64,000 nt of DNA from Syngnathus acus. Its lineage: Eukaryota; Chordata; Actinopteri; Syngnathiformes; Syngnathidae. This document shows, in pieces, positions 24,371-35,877 of the stretch (position 1 is the first letter of the stretch; every line of letters starts with the position of its first letter). The stretch covers positions 1,090,001 through 1,154,000 of the forward strand of contig NC_051106.1 in NCBI RefSeq assembly GCF_901709675.1. Direction: 5' to 3'. A program made the position numbers and the translations under genes. The notes below the pieces were generated by a model. That model had not been told where the DNA came from. It saw nothing but the letters and a program-made list of their open reading frames with translations, and did no database searches.

Positions 24371-26150
24371 GTGCGCCACTGTAAAAAAAAAGACAAGAAG
24401 AAGAAGAAGTGTGCAGCGCAAGTGGCCGATGAGTTTGAGCCTGTTGCTTCGAAAGACAAAATCAAAAGAAGACATGGAATGCTGATATCAGGTGAGTCTT
24501 CGAGGTTTTTCAGTAAGAGCTGTTGTTTTGTCCTGCAAAGTTTGTCCATTTCATTATCATTCGATTTCAAGCTTGGACTTCAGTTGTAGCTTGCCTGCTA
24601 CTCCTTCGTTTTCGCGACGTGACTAGTTGCTTTGTGAAGAGAAGAGCTGACACAAATATTAATGGTCGTTAAACGTTGATGGTAGCTTAAGGGAATTTGC
24701 TTCAAATTCCCAAAGGTTTGTTTCATGTCGATGCATAGTGTATGTAGTGGCTTTCTTAAGTAAATAAAATCTCAAGTGAATAAAATCTTGTTGAAAGTTT
24801 ATAGCTGTACATATAAGGCATTTAACTGCCTACATTTAAAAAGGAAATGTTATTTTAGACAAGAGGTTATGCCGTATGCATTTACAATTCATATGTGAAT
24901 TCAAAACTAATGTAAATAATGGCATTGCTTTTGCAGATGTCAGCAGCTCGCTTTCAAAAATCGCCATGGCTAATATAAAACAAAATCAAACAGTAAGTAT
25001 AGATCACAAATTTGAGATTTTCTGATGGCATGGCAAAGATGTCATTTCCCTTTTTACCCATGTTGTGATTTGTGACTCCAGATTTAGCTCAGAGTGACAT
25101 GTGAAAAGGTTTTTATCTTCTGATGTCATTAAAATGTGCACCTAACTTTGTTTTGCGCTAAACAGGGCTTGGAACTCTAAGGCAAATCACTTCAAAAGTT
25201 AAAATTGTGTTGTGTCATGTGATTAACAGCGGTTAATGGGTGACTTGTCAAATCAGACAACTTCTTTTTCCCTTTCCCTCTTTTTCAGATTCCAAGCCTG
25301 GAGAAAAGAGGAGCACCTGTATTAAAAACTGACCGGACTCCACAAGGTACAGATTGATTTTTGATTTATTCTTGATTGTAGAAGTAATCACAACTGCCTT
25401 GCGTTATCTTTGGAAATTGATCTGTTATTGGTGGTTATGTATGCTTAGCTACTGTCGAGCGTATGCCGTAATTGCAATCTTCAATATGGAACTTGCATTT
25501 ATGACACGTCATTGCCTTGACTTTCACACTCCGGAAACCGGGGCGGATGTCAAAGTGCAAAATAAAACCCAGGTTTACCCTGTACATATTCATCATTTGG
25601 ATAACAACTTGTAGAACAAGTAATGTTATCAGTACTATTTTAAAATAACGTGATTGGATATGTACAACAGCCAAATTAATTTGCACCACATTCAAAGGCA
25701 CAGACAGAATGCCACCATTTTTTTTTTTTTCTTTCAAACAGGGCAAAGTTTATCATTGGACAATGGTTCATTTGAATCTTGCAGCTAACATTTGCTTCAT
25801 TCTTCAACAGCTAGGAAGTGAGTGTGAAACACCCATGACAGGGAAAAGTACGTTTTTTTTTTTTGGTAGGCATTAGTCATAGCAGAGGTCATAGCTGCAG
25901 TAATTTGAGTATTTTATTTCTATTTATTCTCAGAGTTTCTGAAGGTCATCGTGGAGCCCCTTCTGGCAATCCCTGGGCTGAGGAGCCTCAACTCTCATTC
26001 AGAATGTGACGCGGAGAGTGGACGGTGCCCATGACTGATCTGGAGACCTTTGACATGATGTCCCAGGAAATAAATGACAAACAGGATGCAAGACTGAATG
26101 ACAGAATGATTAAGCTTGGAATTGGTTGGTCAAAATTTTAGATGTCCCTC
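24371..26150 (+). CDS. Putative spliced gene inside the candidate element, family unknown
   Basis: Putative exons with GT-AG junctions and agreeing phase: about 24371..24493 (Lys-rich, CKKKDKKKKKCAAQVADEFE), 24938..24991, about 25290..25347, about 25814..25849, and about 25934..26033 ending RCP-stop. Starting a new frame two bases later, another open stretch (LETFDMMSQEINDKQDARLN, to about 26140) follows, which suggests a frameshift. No start ATG is convincing: the first block has an in-frame TAA just upstream. I chose the fourth acceptor to keep the frame, which weakens the case. The last stretch faintly resembles DUF4806-type proteins carried by some fish elements, but I do not rely on that. 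It may be a decayed element gene or chance. Confidence 0.3.
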
Positions 26151-27213
26151 CTCACTCTTGATATCTTACAAATGGAACCTATAGGTTCTGTTTGGTTTAA
26201 TTGCTGTACTGTCAAAGTTACTGACTTTTCAGTTATTTTTGGCTTGATTTACAAGAAAAAAATTCAATTCAATTTTGTCTACTCTTAATTCCACTTTTCT
26301 GAGACACTGTTCATAATTCCTTGTATACAGATTGCAAAGCAGTCTTGTGTTAGGAGGCCGCTGATTTGAAGACCTGCATGTTTCTAAGACCATGGACAGG
26401 TATGATTAGTTTGACATCTGTACTGTAAATTATAAAAAGACAACAGGCTTACTATGTGGTGGCTGCGCTCAATGTTGACATTTTTTTTCTGTTGTAGACT
26501 CTACACAAATGACAATGACAACGTTCAATATGCGTGCTTGTGTGACTCGTGCAGAGGGCCCTCAGGAAGACTGCTCTGATAGCACTGGTAAATAAAAAAT
26601 AAAATAAAAAAAACTGCTCGTTCCTGTGCGATTGCTTCATGTTTGAAATGTACGACTGACATGAGATGCATGAAGGAAAAACTACTTTACAGGTAGTCAT
26701 TTTTTTCCCCCATATTCATATTGCTTTTACAGAGGTCAACAATGGGTGGTGCCCGATGTTCATCTTTGCAAAAGCCGTTGGCGACACGCACAGAGGCCAC
26801 GAATGATGAAACAAGGACCGCAATGGCTTTAAAATTAAAACAGGCTCCAGCGCTGACTAGCAAAGGGGGCTATCAAAACCCCACAAGAGAGCGATGTTTA
26901 TATTGTTTGCCCCTTGTGTTTCGCCGAGCTGGTTGTTTTGTTTATTTGATATGTCCTACATAGAATATGTATATATTTATATTGTAACTTAGTAGTTTTG
27001 TTCTATTAAATAGCCCCCATTTTTTAATATTGTATGTATATTTTTACATCTTTAAACATATGATTTAAAAACATTGCACAATTATGACATTGTTCAATTA
27101 TCGTTTTGCTTAATTTTAACATCGAAAGGTGTATTTATATCTGCAGCTAACATAAGTGACTGTTACTGAAACCTATTTTCATATTAAAACATGTCAATTT
27201 TGACACCCTGGAC

Positions 27214-27426
27214 CAGGGGTCACCAACTCCGGTCCTCAAGGGCGCCAATCCAGCCTGTTTTAGGTGCAGCCCTGCAACAACACACCTGATTCAAATGATC
27301 AGCTCATCAGCAAACTCTATTAAGGCTGATAGCGATCCTGATTATTTGAATCAGGTGTGTTGCAGGGGGGATACATCTAAAACAGGCTGGATTGGCGCCC
27401 TTGAGGACCGGAGTTGGTGATCCCTG
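27214..27426. mobile_element. hAT-type palindromic MITE, 213 bp
   Basis: Starts CAGGGGTCACCAACTCCGGT and ends ACCGGAGTTGGTGATCCCTG. It is flanked by the 8 bp duplication CCCTGGAC (27206-27213 and 27427-27434). The arms are nearly perfect complements around a short loop. Confidence 0.95.
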
Positions 27427-27539
27427 CCCTGGACCATCACTAATCAAATGCATTTTCACAACATGGACCTGGAACTACACAAAGGTAAGGATCACAGGTT
27501 AAATGTATTGAAGAGAACCTCCATGTTGAATAGACATCT

Positions 27540-27790
27540 AGATGGTCAAATGATCACTAGCTATTAATCGCGCTAATAGCTGTTTGCCATTTGAACGTCT
27601 ACTCAATAAACGTCAGACTTTCACATATAGACGTCTAATAGACATCTATCCCGTAGACGTCTAAAAAACCTCACATTTAGACGTCTATAGTATAGACTTC
27701 TATTAGAAGTCTATTTTTATTATAGTTTCTTAGACGTGTTTTAGCCGAGACGTCTGGGTAGCATAGACGACGTCTAATAGACATAAAAAT
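27540..27790. repeat. Cluster of TAGACGTCTA-type palindromes
   Basis: At least eight AGACGTCT or closely related half-sites and palindromes in about 250 bp, in both spacings and orientations. They match the left-side cluster at 22738-23095. Confidence 0.85.
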
Positions 27791-27800
27791 GCTCGCAGGG

Positions 27801-29717
27801 AATAGACAACCACCCCCCATCATATGATGCAGTCGAGTCCATCGACACCCCAGGCGAGCAAATAATGTCCCACTTATCTCAGAACTGGAGCGTGATATCT
27901 CGCGTTTGGAACACTGCGTACTTCTCAATTTACTTAAAGCTTTCACTTCCACATTTTAAAGGAACGGGAAGTGTGGAAACGGTTCTTTCGAGAACCAAAC
28001 TGATTGCAGCAGCTTCGTTGCGGCTGTTCGGTTTGTTTATAAACAATGTGAAGAAGAAGCAGCGAGCGTGATGCGTACGGGTTGAAACGTGTGGCACCAG
28101 AAAACAAGATGCTCCAAGTGGAGAGTTGGATGGGCGCTGATTGTCGAGGCTAAATGTTCATGTCAGTGTGCATCGGGTTAGAGACCACCCCGCCTAAATC
28201 ATCATCACCACCACCATCAACCCAGCCATGGGGCAGCTTGGGTCAGAGACAACCCTGCCCAAATCATCATCACCATCATCATCATCCCAGCTGTGGATCT
28301 CACAGTGGCGTGCACTGTCTCAACACAAGAAGCTTTGAAGAACCTCCACCCGCGCAGAATGGCAAATTGGCAAAATCACTGTCAGGCAAAGCAGCAGCGG
28401 CGCCGGCAGCGTGTCTCTGGCCGGCCGATAGGCTGTTTTTCTGGCCTCATCTCCTCACGTACACACGGTTGAACCAGAAGAACCAGTTAGCCTGAATACA
28501 ATGTTCTTGACGCACAGGAAACGCACGCGCGTGCGTTCCACTTTCACCCGAGCAATTCCTGGAACCAAATGTAAACACCATCATCCCACCTGGGGATTTT
28601 TACATTACAAAATGAAAAAAACAAACAAATCAACAGATGCAAGAGCCACAGTTTATCATGGTGACACGTAAATAATAAAATACCACAAAGAGTCTCTGAA
28701 ACTCATTCAGGGGTGGAGACAGCGTTGCAGGAATTAGACATAGCCCGCCTTACCGTTCTCTAGGACATCCGTTGCCGATGCAGCCAATTTGTATCTTCGC
28801 CTCGTCTTGGACCAAAAACAGTTGGAAGGGTCGTGATAAGGCGGTGGTGGAACTGGAAGGTGAATTTCCAACAACACCAAAAAAAGTCTCCCACCCACCG
28901 CGGGAGGGATGGGATCCGTTTTGCCGACAGCCGCCGGAGAGGCAAGCTCACATACTAGCTAGCCCTAGCTGTCAAAATCCAGATTTTAGACAGAGCCGCT
29001 CGTGACAGGAGAGGCCTGCTCTCCCGTGGCTTCCATGACTCGAAGCGGGAACGCTACGAGGCCGGTTGATGGGACGTCCACGGCGGATGTAGGGACGGTT
29101 AAACTCCCCGGTGACTGGCTGACCGACTGTCACTGAGTGACTGGCTGGCTGGGTGCTGGTTAGGGGCGTGAAATGGCGCCTCCTCCCACGGCAATGACGT
29201 CATTGTCGGATTAAACACGAAGGCGATCATTGGCGAAAGCACGCTCCCGTAGCCACCAGTCGTGTTTCCCAGGAAGTTCATGATGCCTCCTCAGAAGTGG
29301 ATCGAAGGGCAGCTTTTGCTCAGTTTCCCATAGTACCGGCTGTCGATACTTTGAATTGTTATCGATCGGTACCGAAACCTGGTATGGGTACTCTCCCATC
29401 CATCCCTAATAAAAAAAGCAACAAACCTGCTCATTAATACTAACCTCATTTAAAAACACAAATGTCAAAGTGAAATAAAAACAAACTGTATTAGAAACAA
29501 AAGTATCCTAACCTGGGTGGCTACCAATATTCATTTCATGGAAATGATGAAAGTTTCGGTTATCAAAATGATCATTTCAAACAAATCGACTGTCCGGTTC
29601 TTTGTGGTTGCTTTATTAGGAAACACTCGTGTTTGAGTATCGTGAATATGTCTCAAAGGGTGCACGTGCCGCACCAGGGAACTTTGCAGCAGATGATTGA
29701 CAAGCAGGCGTCTGCGA
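27801..29717. other. Intergenic between candidate element and coa8 3' end
   Basis: Contains a two-copy 65 bp direct repeat (28181 and 28246; GAGAC then CATCATCACC). GC-richer stretches at 28360-28460 and 28900-29080 could include the upstream promoter of klc1. No coding exon could be supported. Confidence 0.4.
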
Positions 29718-32361
29718 TCACGTCGCGGCTGCGCTGCTGCCGACTCGCTTCCACAGGTTGTGCAACACCACACGGGCCATGAGCAGAGTGATTGACAAGT
29801 TGCGCCGGTACCACTCCCTGCAAGGACACGTAACATCGCCATTATTCCAATGAAGGCGTGCGCCTACGACCGCGCGTAGAACAACGGACTTGTTGTAGTT
29901 GACGTGTCGCTGGCGGTTTTTGTCCAAGAAGTCCTTGTAGAAGATGGACATTTCCTCACCGGTCAGAGTGCGGCGGCGGCCTGCAACACACAAACTAAAC
30001 AGAGTAAATACATTTCGATCTACCGGAACACGCGACATTGTGAAGCAGACTCTTGACGTGTGGTCGCTTCGCAATGTCGCTGTGTCGTGTACCTGAATGT
30101 CATTTATTGTGGACGTAAAATATGTGATTGATGCTTGAAGATTGGGACAACCTTGCTGGTCTCGCTCAGTCAAGCCTTTTGCCTTCAGCTGTGACACAAC
30201 AAAGGCATCTTTTTCCTGCACAAAATACAAACGGACGATTTTGGAGGGTCACATGAAGCTGCCAGACAACAGGCCACAAAGACAGCACTTTATACTAAGG
30301 GTTGAGAGCCATTGTAAAAGAAAAGCTTTATTTCTGCGGGAAGTCTTCGGGCAATGCTGCCCTCTGCTGTGCGTGTGTGACATCACACAAGTTTTTATGT
30401 TTAGTGACAAGTATCTTGTCAAAAATAAATCATGACTAAATGAGTTCAATATGACTCGGTTAACGATGAACAAATTAAGAATATGAATTACTATTTAATA
30501 AGGAATTAATCAACCTAAACAAGGTTTAATTTCCAACCCTTAATTAAAAACCAAGACATTGTTTCAAATTGACAGTTCAAAAAAAGCACAAATAAATTGG
30601 CTATATTTCAGCTCACTACTTGTTTGGTTCAATGTGACTTCAGCAGCCACGCTGTTAGGGTGGCAAAATGGAAAAATACAAAATGCAGAGCTGAGCGCAA
30701 TCATTAACGTGACTAATTTCTGAGCACCTTGCCGAAGGTGAGGTTCTGCTCGGCCCAGAATCTATGGTTCCAGTCCTCGGTGTCCTGTCGCATGCTCCTC
30801 AGCAGTCTCTCCAGCGCCGACTCGTCCGGGGCTACGCGGAAGACAATGGGTCGCAAGTTGGAAAGCGGGCTGGGCGGTCCGATCCAGTCGTGCGTGGTGC
30901 TGGGTGCCGGTCGGAACTTGGACCTCTGACCACACGAGACACGCAGAGACTCAAAACACCAAATCGAAGTCAACATTTCAGTTAAGCGATGTGCAATGCA
31001 CTATTTATGTACATGCAACAAAGGGTGTGTGTATTACATAGACATACAAAAGGAAGATTTAATGAAAGAACAACGGAAAGGGGTTGCCAACAGGCATGGA
31101 ATGTAAAGTGATCCCTCGTTTATCGCGGATAATTGGTTCCAAGACCACCCGCGATAGGTGACAATCCGCAAAGTAGTGTCACCCTCTCATTTTTAACATA
31201 CATCAATTTTTTGTGTATCAATAAATGTATATTAAACCATATAAGTGCATATGTTATTGTTAGAACATTAACTAATAGTTTCAAGCATGTAAATACTATA
31301 TTAATAGTATAAATGAATCATAATAAGGCGGCTCGGTGGCGCACTGGGTAGCACGTCCGCCTCACGGTTAGGAGGGTGCGGATTCGATTCCACCTCCGGC
31401 CCTCCCTGTGTGGAGTTTGCATGTTCTCCCCGGGCCCGCTAGGGTTTTCTCCGGGCACTCCGGTTTCCTCCCACATCCCAAAAACATGCTCGGTAGGCCG
31501 ATTGAGCACTCCAAATTGTCCCTAGGTGTGAGTGCGAGTGCGAATGGTTGTTTGTCTCTGTGTGCCCTGTGATTGGCTGGCAACCGGTTCAGGGTGTCCC
31601 CTGCCTACTGCCCGATGACGGCTGGGATAGGCTCCAGCACACCCGCGAACCCCGTGGGGACTAAGCGGTACAGAAAATGGATGGATGGATAATGTATAAA
31701 TATACGTTTGTGTGTGTGTTACATATGTAGATGTTGCTAAAGTATACATAGTGTAAATATGTTTTGAAAACTCTTATTATAACAACTTTTTTATAATAAG
31801 ATACAAGTGTACATGTTGTAAATGTTTTTTATAACTTTTGTTAGTATAAATATTTTTTATAACAAGGTACAATACTGTAAATATGTTTTTAGAACTCTTA
31901 TTATAATAACTTTTTTTATAATAAGTTACAAGTGTACATACTGCAATTTTGTGGGCACTCCCTGCCTTCTGCTGGCGTGTGGGCAATTTTATTTTGAATT
32001 TTTTAAAAATTGTTTTATTTTAGGGGGGATCCGCGATGGACTGAAGCCGCGATAAATGGACCGCGATGTAGCGCGGGATTACTGTATTTTCCATGAGGGA
32101 GGCTGTACTTAATGATCATGCTGTTGTAGTCACATGAAAAAGTGACAAAACTTTGGCCAGCCTCGCAGCCGGTTCAGAAGCGGCGAGGGAATCCGTACAT
32201 CGAAAGGGTTTAAAATTACAAACCTTCGGTAAATTATCTTGTTGTTTTGCTGCTTCTTGGCTGCGTTCTCGCCTGCAGGCGGCCGCCATAGCACTTTGAC
32301 GTGCGCGTAAACGACTCCAGCGGCGCCAAGTCAAACACCCCGAGGTGGCTCGAACAGACAT
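29718..32361 (-). CDS. coa8: Cytochrome c oxidase assembly factor 8 (APOPT1/APOP1)
   Basis: Mitochondrial factor that protects complex IV from oxidative damage; the human gene is mutated in a leukoencephalopathy with COX deficiency. Five exons on the minus strand: 32224..32361, 30728..30925, 30152..30215, 29890..29980, 29718..29817; phases agree, giving 196 residues. The start is the ATG at 32361 (MSVRATSG). The first 45 or so residues are rich in Arg with almost no acids, as expected of a mitochondrial presequence. The conserved core follows: HDWIGPP, SNLRPIVFRV, MRQDTEDWNHRFWAEQNLTF, LTGEEMSIFYKDFL, WYRRNLSITLLMARVVLHNLW. A GTG and an in-frame stretch upstream of the ATG are ignored. Intron 1 contains a MITE and a SINE. 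Upstream it faces bag5 head-to-head. Confidence 0.94.
31112..32083. mobile_element. TA-type MITE (CAGTAATCCCTCGTTTATCG family) in coa8 intron 1
   Basis: The left end reads AGTGATCCCTCGTTTATCGC and the right end is its approximate complement, GCGATGTAGCGCGGGATTAC then TGTA. The family recurs at 35693-36665. The middle is AT-rich and split by a full SINE. Confidence 0.75.
31327..31691 (+). mobile_element. tRNA-like SINE, full length
   Basis: The head contains an A-box-like TGGCGCACTGGG and a B-box-like GGATTCGATTCC, the internal Pol III promoter of tRNA-derived SINEs. The body carries the usual fish sequence (GTGTGGAGTTTGCATGTTCT, CCTCCCACATCCCAAAAACA, GGCTGGGATAGGCTCCAGCA) and the tail is TGGATGGATGGAT. 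It is inserted in the MITE at 31112-32083. Confidence 0.9.
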
Positions 32362-33125
32362 GATGACCACCGAATAAAATCACTCGCACACCATTAAGAC
32401 TAAACAATGATTCGTCCAAGCTTCAATTGAACAAGACTACGAAACCATCTCGTTCCACCACCGGTGTCCTTCTCGGGATATATATTTCACTTCTGGTCAC
32501 GTGGTAGCCAACAGAGAAAGAGCGCTTCAAATGTGTACCGACTCCGCCCTGTGAGGCGTGTTCCGCGACCATTCTTGTCTTGTCGTAATTGTCTATCAAT
32601 ATGGTTTCTGTCTTGATTTGTTTGTGATCAACCTTTTCATTTTCAAATGTTTTAATACAGGTTCTGTAAACAATCTTTTCATTTTCAAATGTTTTATTAC
32701 AGGTTCTGGTAACACCCCCCTCATCACCGTTGTCTGCGTTTCAAGCAGCAAAGTCCGCTTTTCTTTACGTTCCCGCCTTTGCAGCGCGTCATTGTAAGCA
32801 AATGTAGCGTCGCATCATATTAACCAAACAAAACCTACTCACAAAGGCGACGTCGACCCAAAACTTCAAACGTTATCACCTGCCCGGAAACGAACAAACA
32901 AGACATGCGCGACTGCATTAAGTGTGACTATAGTTGTGTCACGAGTTAGATCGACGTCCCGCCGCTTGTCTGGAACATTCCAGGGACGATTACGAACTCA
33001 GCGTTCGCCGTGGGCGGGGCAAGCGAAGTGACGCAAGCAGCTAGCTTCGTAAAGCTAATGTTTGTTAGCTGTGCTGTAAGAAGAAACCGAGGAAGGAGCT
33101 GCGTGGTTAGTCCCCCGCCAGTCTC
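32362..33125. promoter_or_regulatory. Candidate bidirectional promoter, coa8 / bag5
   Basis: About 760 bp separate two divergent genes. The stretch has CG-containing blocks near both genes (32470-32560 and 32830-33050), no TATA box that I would trust, and a short direct repeat of CTTTTCATTTTCAAATGTTT at about 32632 and 32676. A shared promoter is inferred from geometry only. Confidence 0.5.
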
Positions 33126-35831
33126 ATGGCTGTACGATGGCTATGCAGGTGAGAAGAACGGAAACAACCCCACCCAGACCTCTTTTTCTGTGTTAAAAAG
33201 TTCCACCAACCGGGCGGGGCACAGTCAGGTGATCGAACACCGCTCGGGGGAAAAAGAAGCCTCTCATGGAGACGCCTGCAATTCCAAATGAGCTAAAATG
33301 TCATTTTTGGAAGGAGATTATTGTCCGTTATGTGCTTTCGATGACCGCCGGTGACGTTTTGAAGGCGCGATGATGGCGGTTTGTAGGCGGGGCCACAGCT
33401 GCGCGGTGCTGGTGCTGATGCTGAGCACATCTGCGTTGCTCCTGTCAAACGACCCCCCCAAAAATCCACATTTGCATGCTTTTCGCTCTCGTCGTCCTAC
33501 ATCACCGGATGGGAAGCCACTCGAGTTAAAACATGTGCGCCAACGTGTTCGGGGTGTTGAAGAGGTGAGCGATGTCGTGACGGGCAATGCGCGTGTTGCT
33601 AGGTGTGTGTGCGTGTCTGCAGGTTGACACATGTGCACCTTTTTTTTTTTCATCTTTGCTGGGATGACATAATGCACCCATCCGGGAATAGTGCAGGTAA
33701 TGATGATGGCGAGCTTGCACGCAGGGAGGTTTATGAGGGTTCCTCATAGCTGCTAGCCTGTTAGCATATCAGACAAAAGCCTGCGGGCGTTCGTTCTCTT
33801 GTGGTCTGGATCTAAGTAACCACGTCCATTGTTGGTCTCTCCATGTCATATTGGTCTGTACAAGGCGGCGATCAAGTGTTGTGGTGGAAATGACCTGCCC
33901 GCCATACTCTTGCGTAACATTTTGTAAGGGGATTACTGATCCATGAAACCTCTTAGAAGGGTCACTAATATTAGAGGTGTAGCAGTATCAAACTATAACA
34001 AAAACAAAATCACAGTTGGGGATGTTATCTTGGTGCGAAGGTTTAATAAACATGTAGAATTTGTTATTTTGTATTTGTATTGACGCAAATTCAGTTTGAT
34101 TGGGCGGGCGGAATCTGTGACTGCCTGATGAACCATTTTGGGGTTGACACAGCTTAAAGAAACGTCTCGATACTTCTCCGATGTGCGACTGCATGGTCTC
34201 AGCTGGTTTTTATCACGTTTCGTCTCCGCCCGTTCCCGTTTCCGCGTTTCCTCATGTGTCAGTGTTCGTTGTCATGGTTTCTGTTCACGCGTCTGCACTC
34301 GTCCCTTCCTGCCATCGTCTACCCGTAATCAGTGTAATTGCGTCACCTGCCCATCGTTAACTCTGCGTGTCACTCCCTGTCGGATCTGTCGTCTGTTCTG
34401 TTAAGCCTCTGGTAGTCTGTCTCTGTTAGCCCGTCATGTTAGTTCCTGCCGGTTAGTCCTACCATGCTCTCCTGCTTGTTTGTTCCCCTCATCCTCTCCT
34501 CCACCACCCTTTCCCTCAATAAACCGTGGTCCAAGCCGCATTTGGTAGCCCTGCTCCATTCCGCACGTGACAGTTTTATCTTGTTTGTGCAAGCTTTGAA
34601 TGCAGTAGCTAAGAGCGACGCAAGGCCATAGCAGTATAAAGTTCACGGCACTACAATACTTTTTTTCTTTTACAAGACTTTTTTTTCTAAAGTCACAAAG
34701 CTGACGCCCAAAACATCCCACCTGGCTAAATATGGAGTGCTCCCGGACGCGGCCTTGATTTAGTTTGTGCTCATTGTTGTCACTTCCTGTTTGTTGGGCA
34801 GCCTCTTCGGGAAGCCCTTTGATGGTGGCAAGCGGATGGAGCACCGAGGGCCGCCGCAGCAGCAGCAGCAGACGATGGCCACAGAGCAGCCGCCCCAGTG
34901 CCCGCCGTCCCAGCACCCCGCTATGATGCGGCTCTACGAAGTCCACCGCCAGGTGACGGCGCTTGGGCCCCAGGTATTGTGGCTATGCACAGTCCAAAAC
35001 AAAACCATGACGGGTGTTTTCAGGGCCACGACATTTAACCCTTCGCTGCCACTTACGGGAACGCTCTATTTTCAATATTGGAAGCCGCAATTGGTGCCAG
35101 TCGCTCTTTGTTAACGGGCCAACGCTGTGGCAGGTGTGCACCTTCAGTGGCCTGCCCGACGACCGCGACTACAAGCGTCTGGAGCGCGAGCTGACGCGCC
35201 TCCTGCTGGAGGTGGACCGTGTAGACACGGAGGGCAAAGCAGAGCTGCAGGCGGCGCGCAAGCGGGCGGCACAGGAGGTGGAGGGCCTGCTGCGCTACCT
35301 GGAGGAGAATGCCCGGCACCCGTCGCGCCAGGCCATGGAGGAGCTGAGCGAGGAGGCGCGGCGGCTGGTGGAGTGCCGGGTGGTGGCGCCGCAGCGCGAG
35401 GGTGGTGCCGCCCACATTGATGACGAGCTGACCGAGGCCCTGCAGCAGCTGGTGCTGCGCCTCACCCAGGTCAAGACGGAGGGCCGGGTGCCGCTACGCA
35501 AGGCGCGCTACCGGGCGCTGACCCGGCTCTGCGCCGTCCAGGACGTCCTGGACGGCCGCACGCCGCAGCAGATGCTCTCGCTGCCGCTTTCGGGAGAAAC
35601 GCATGCCGCCGTGCACACCATCAACCAGGTGAGGGAGAGTTTCTTTCTTCAAATCATAACAAAATAATTAAGACGTTTTTTGGGGCCGGAATAAAGTAAT
35701 CACTCACTACTTCGCGCTTCACCTATCGCGGCCTCGCTCTATCGTGGTTTTTTTATCGAAACAAATATTGCGATAGATTCGGTGCATCGCGGATTTTTTT
35801 ATTTTTTATTATTTTTTTATTTTTTTTATCT

Positions 35832-35877
<46 letters not shown>

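Larger units (their letters stand above)
22723..27800. mobile_element. Candidate large mobile element with TAGACGTCTA arrays at both ends
   Basis: Proposed limits are set by a short imperfect inverted match: CCCTGTCAGC at 22723 against GCTCGCAGGG ending at 27800. Just inside each end is a cluster of the palindrome TAGACGTCTA and variants (22738-23095 on the left, 27540-27785 on the right) found nowhere else in the window. The left side continues into a tandem array (to about 24330). The centre holds a set of putative exons (24371-26150). Subterminal motif arrays like these are typical of transposase binding regions in large DNA transposons. I find no clear target duplication and no recognised transposase, so class and exact ends are uncertain. 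Confidence 0.5.

Noticed and set aside
29330-29410. Possible retroelement end (GATCGGTACCGAAACCTGGT)
   Set aside because: Too short and without matching second end or duplication to classify.
31327-31420. Free-standing tRNA gene
   Set aside because: The A-box and B-box matches belong to the head of a SINE with a full body and TGGA tail; no cloverleaf with a 3' terminator.
34434-34946. 170-codon minus-strand frame overlapping bag5 exon 2
   Set aside because: Shadow of bag5 coding sequence and an inserted repeat; no recognisable domain.
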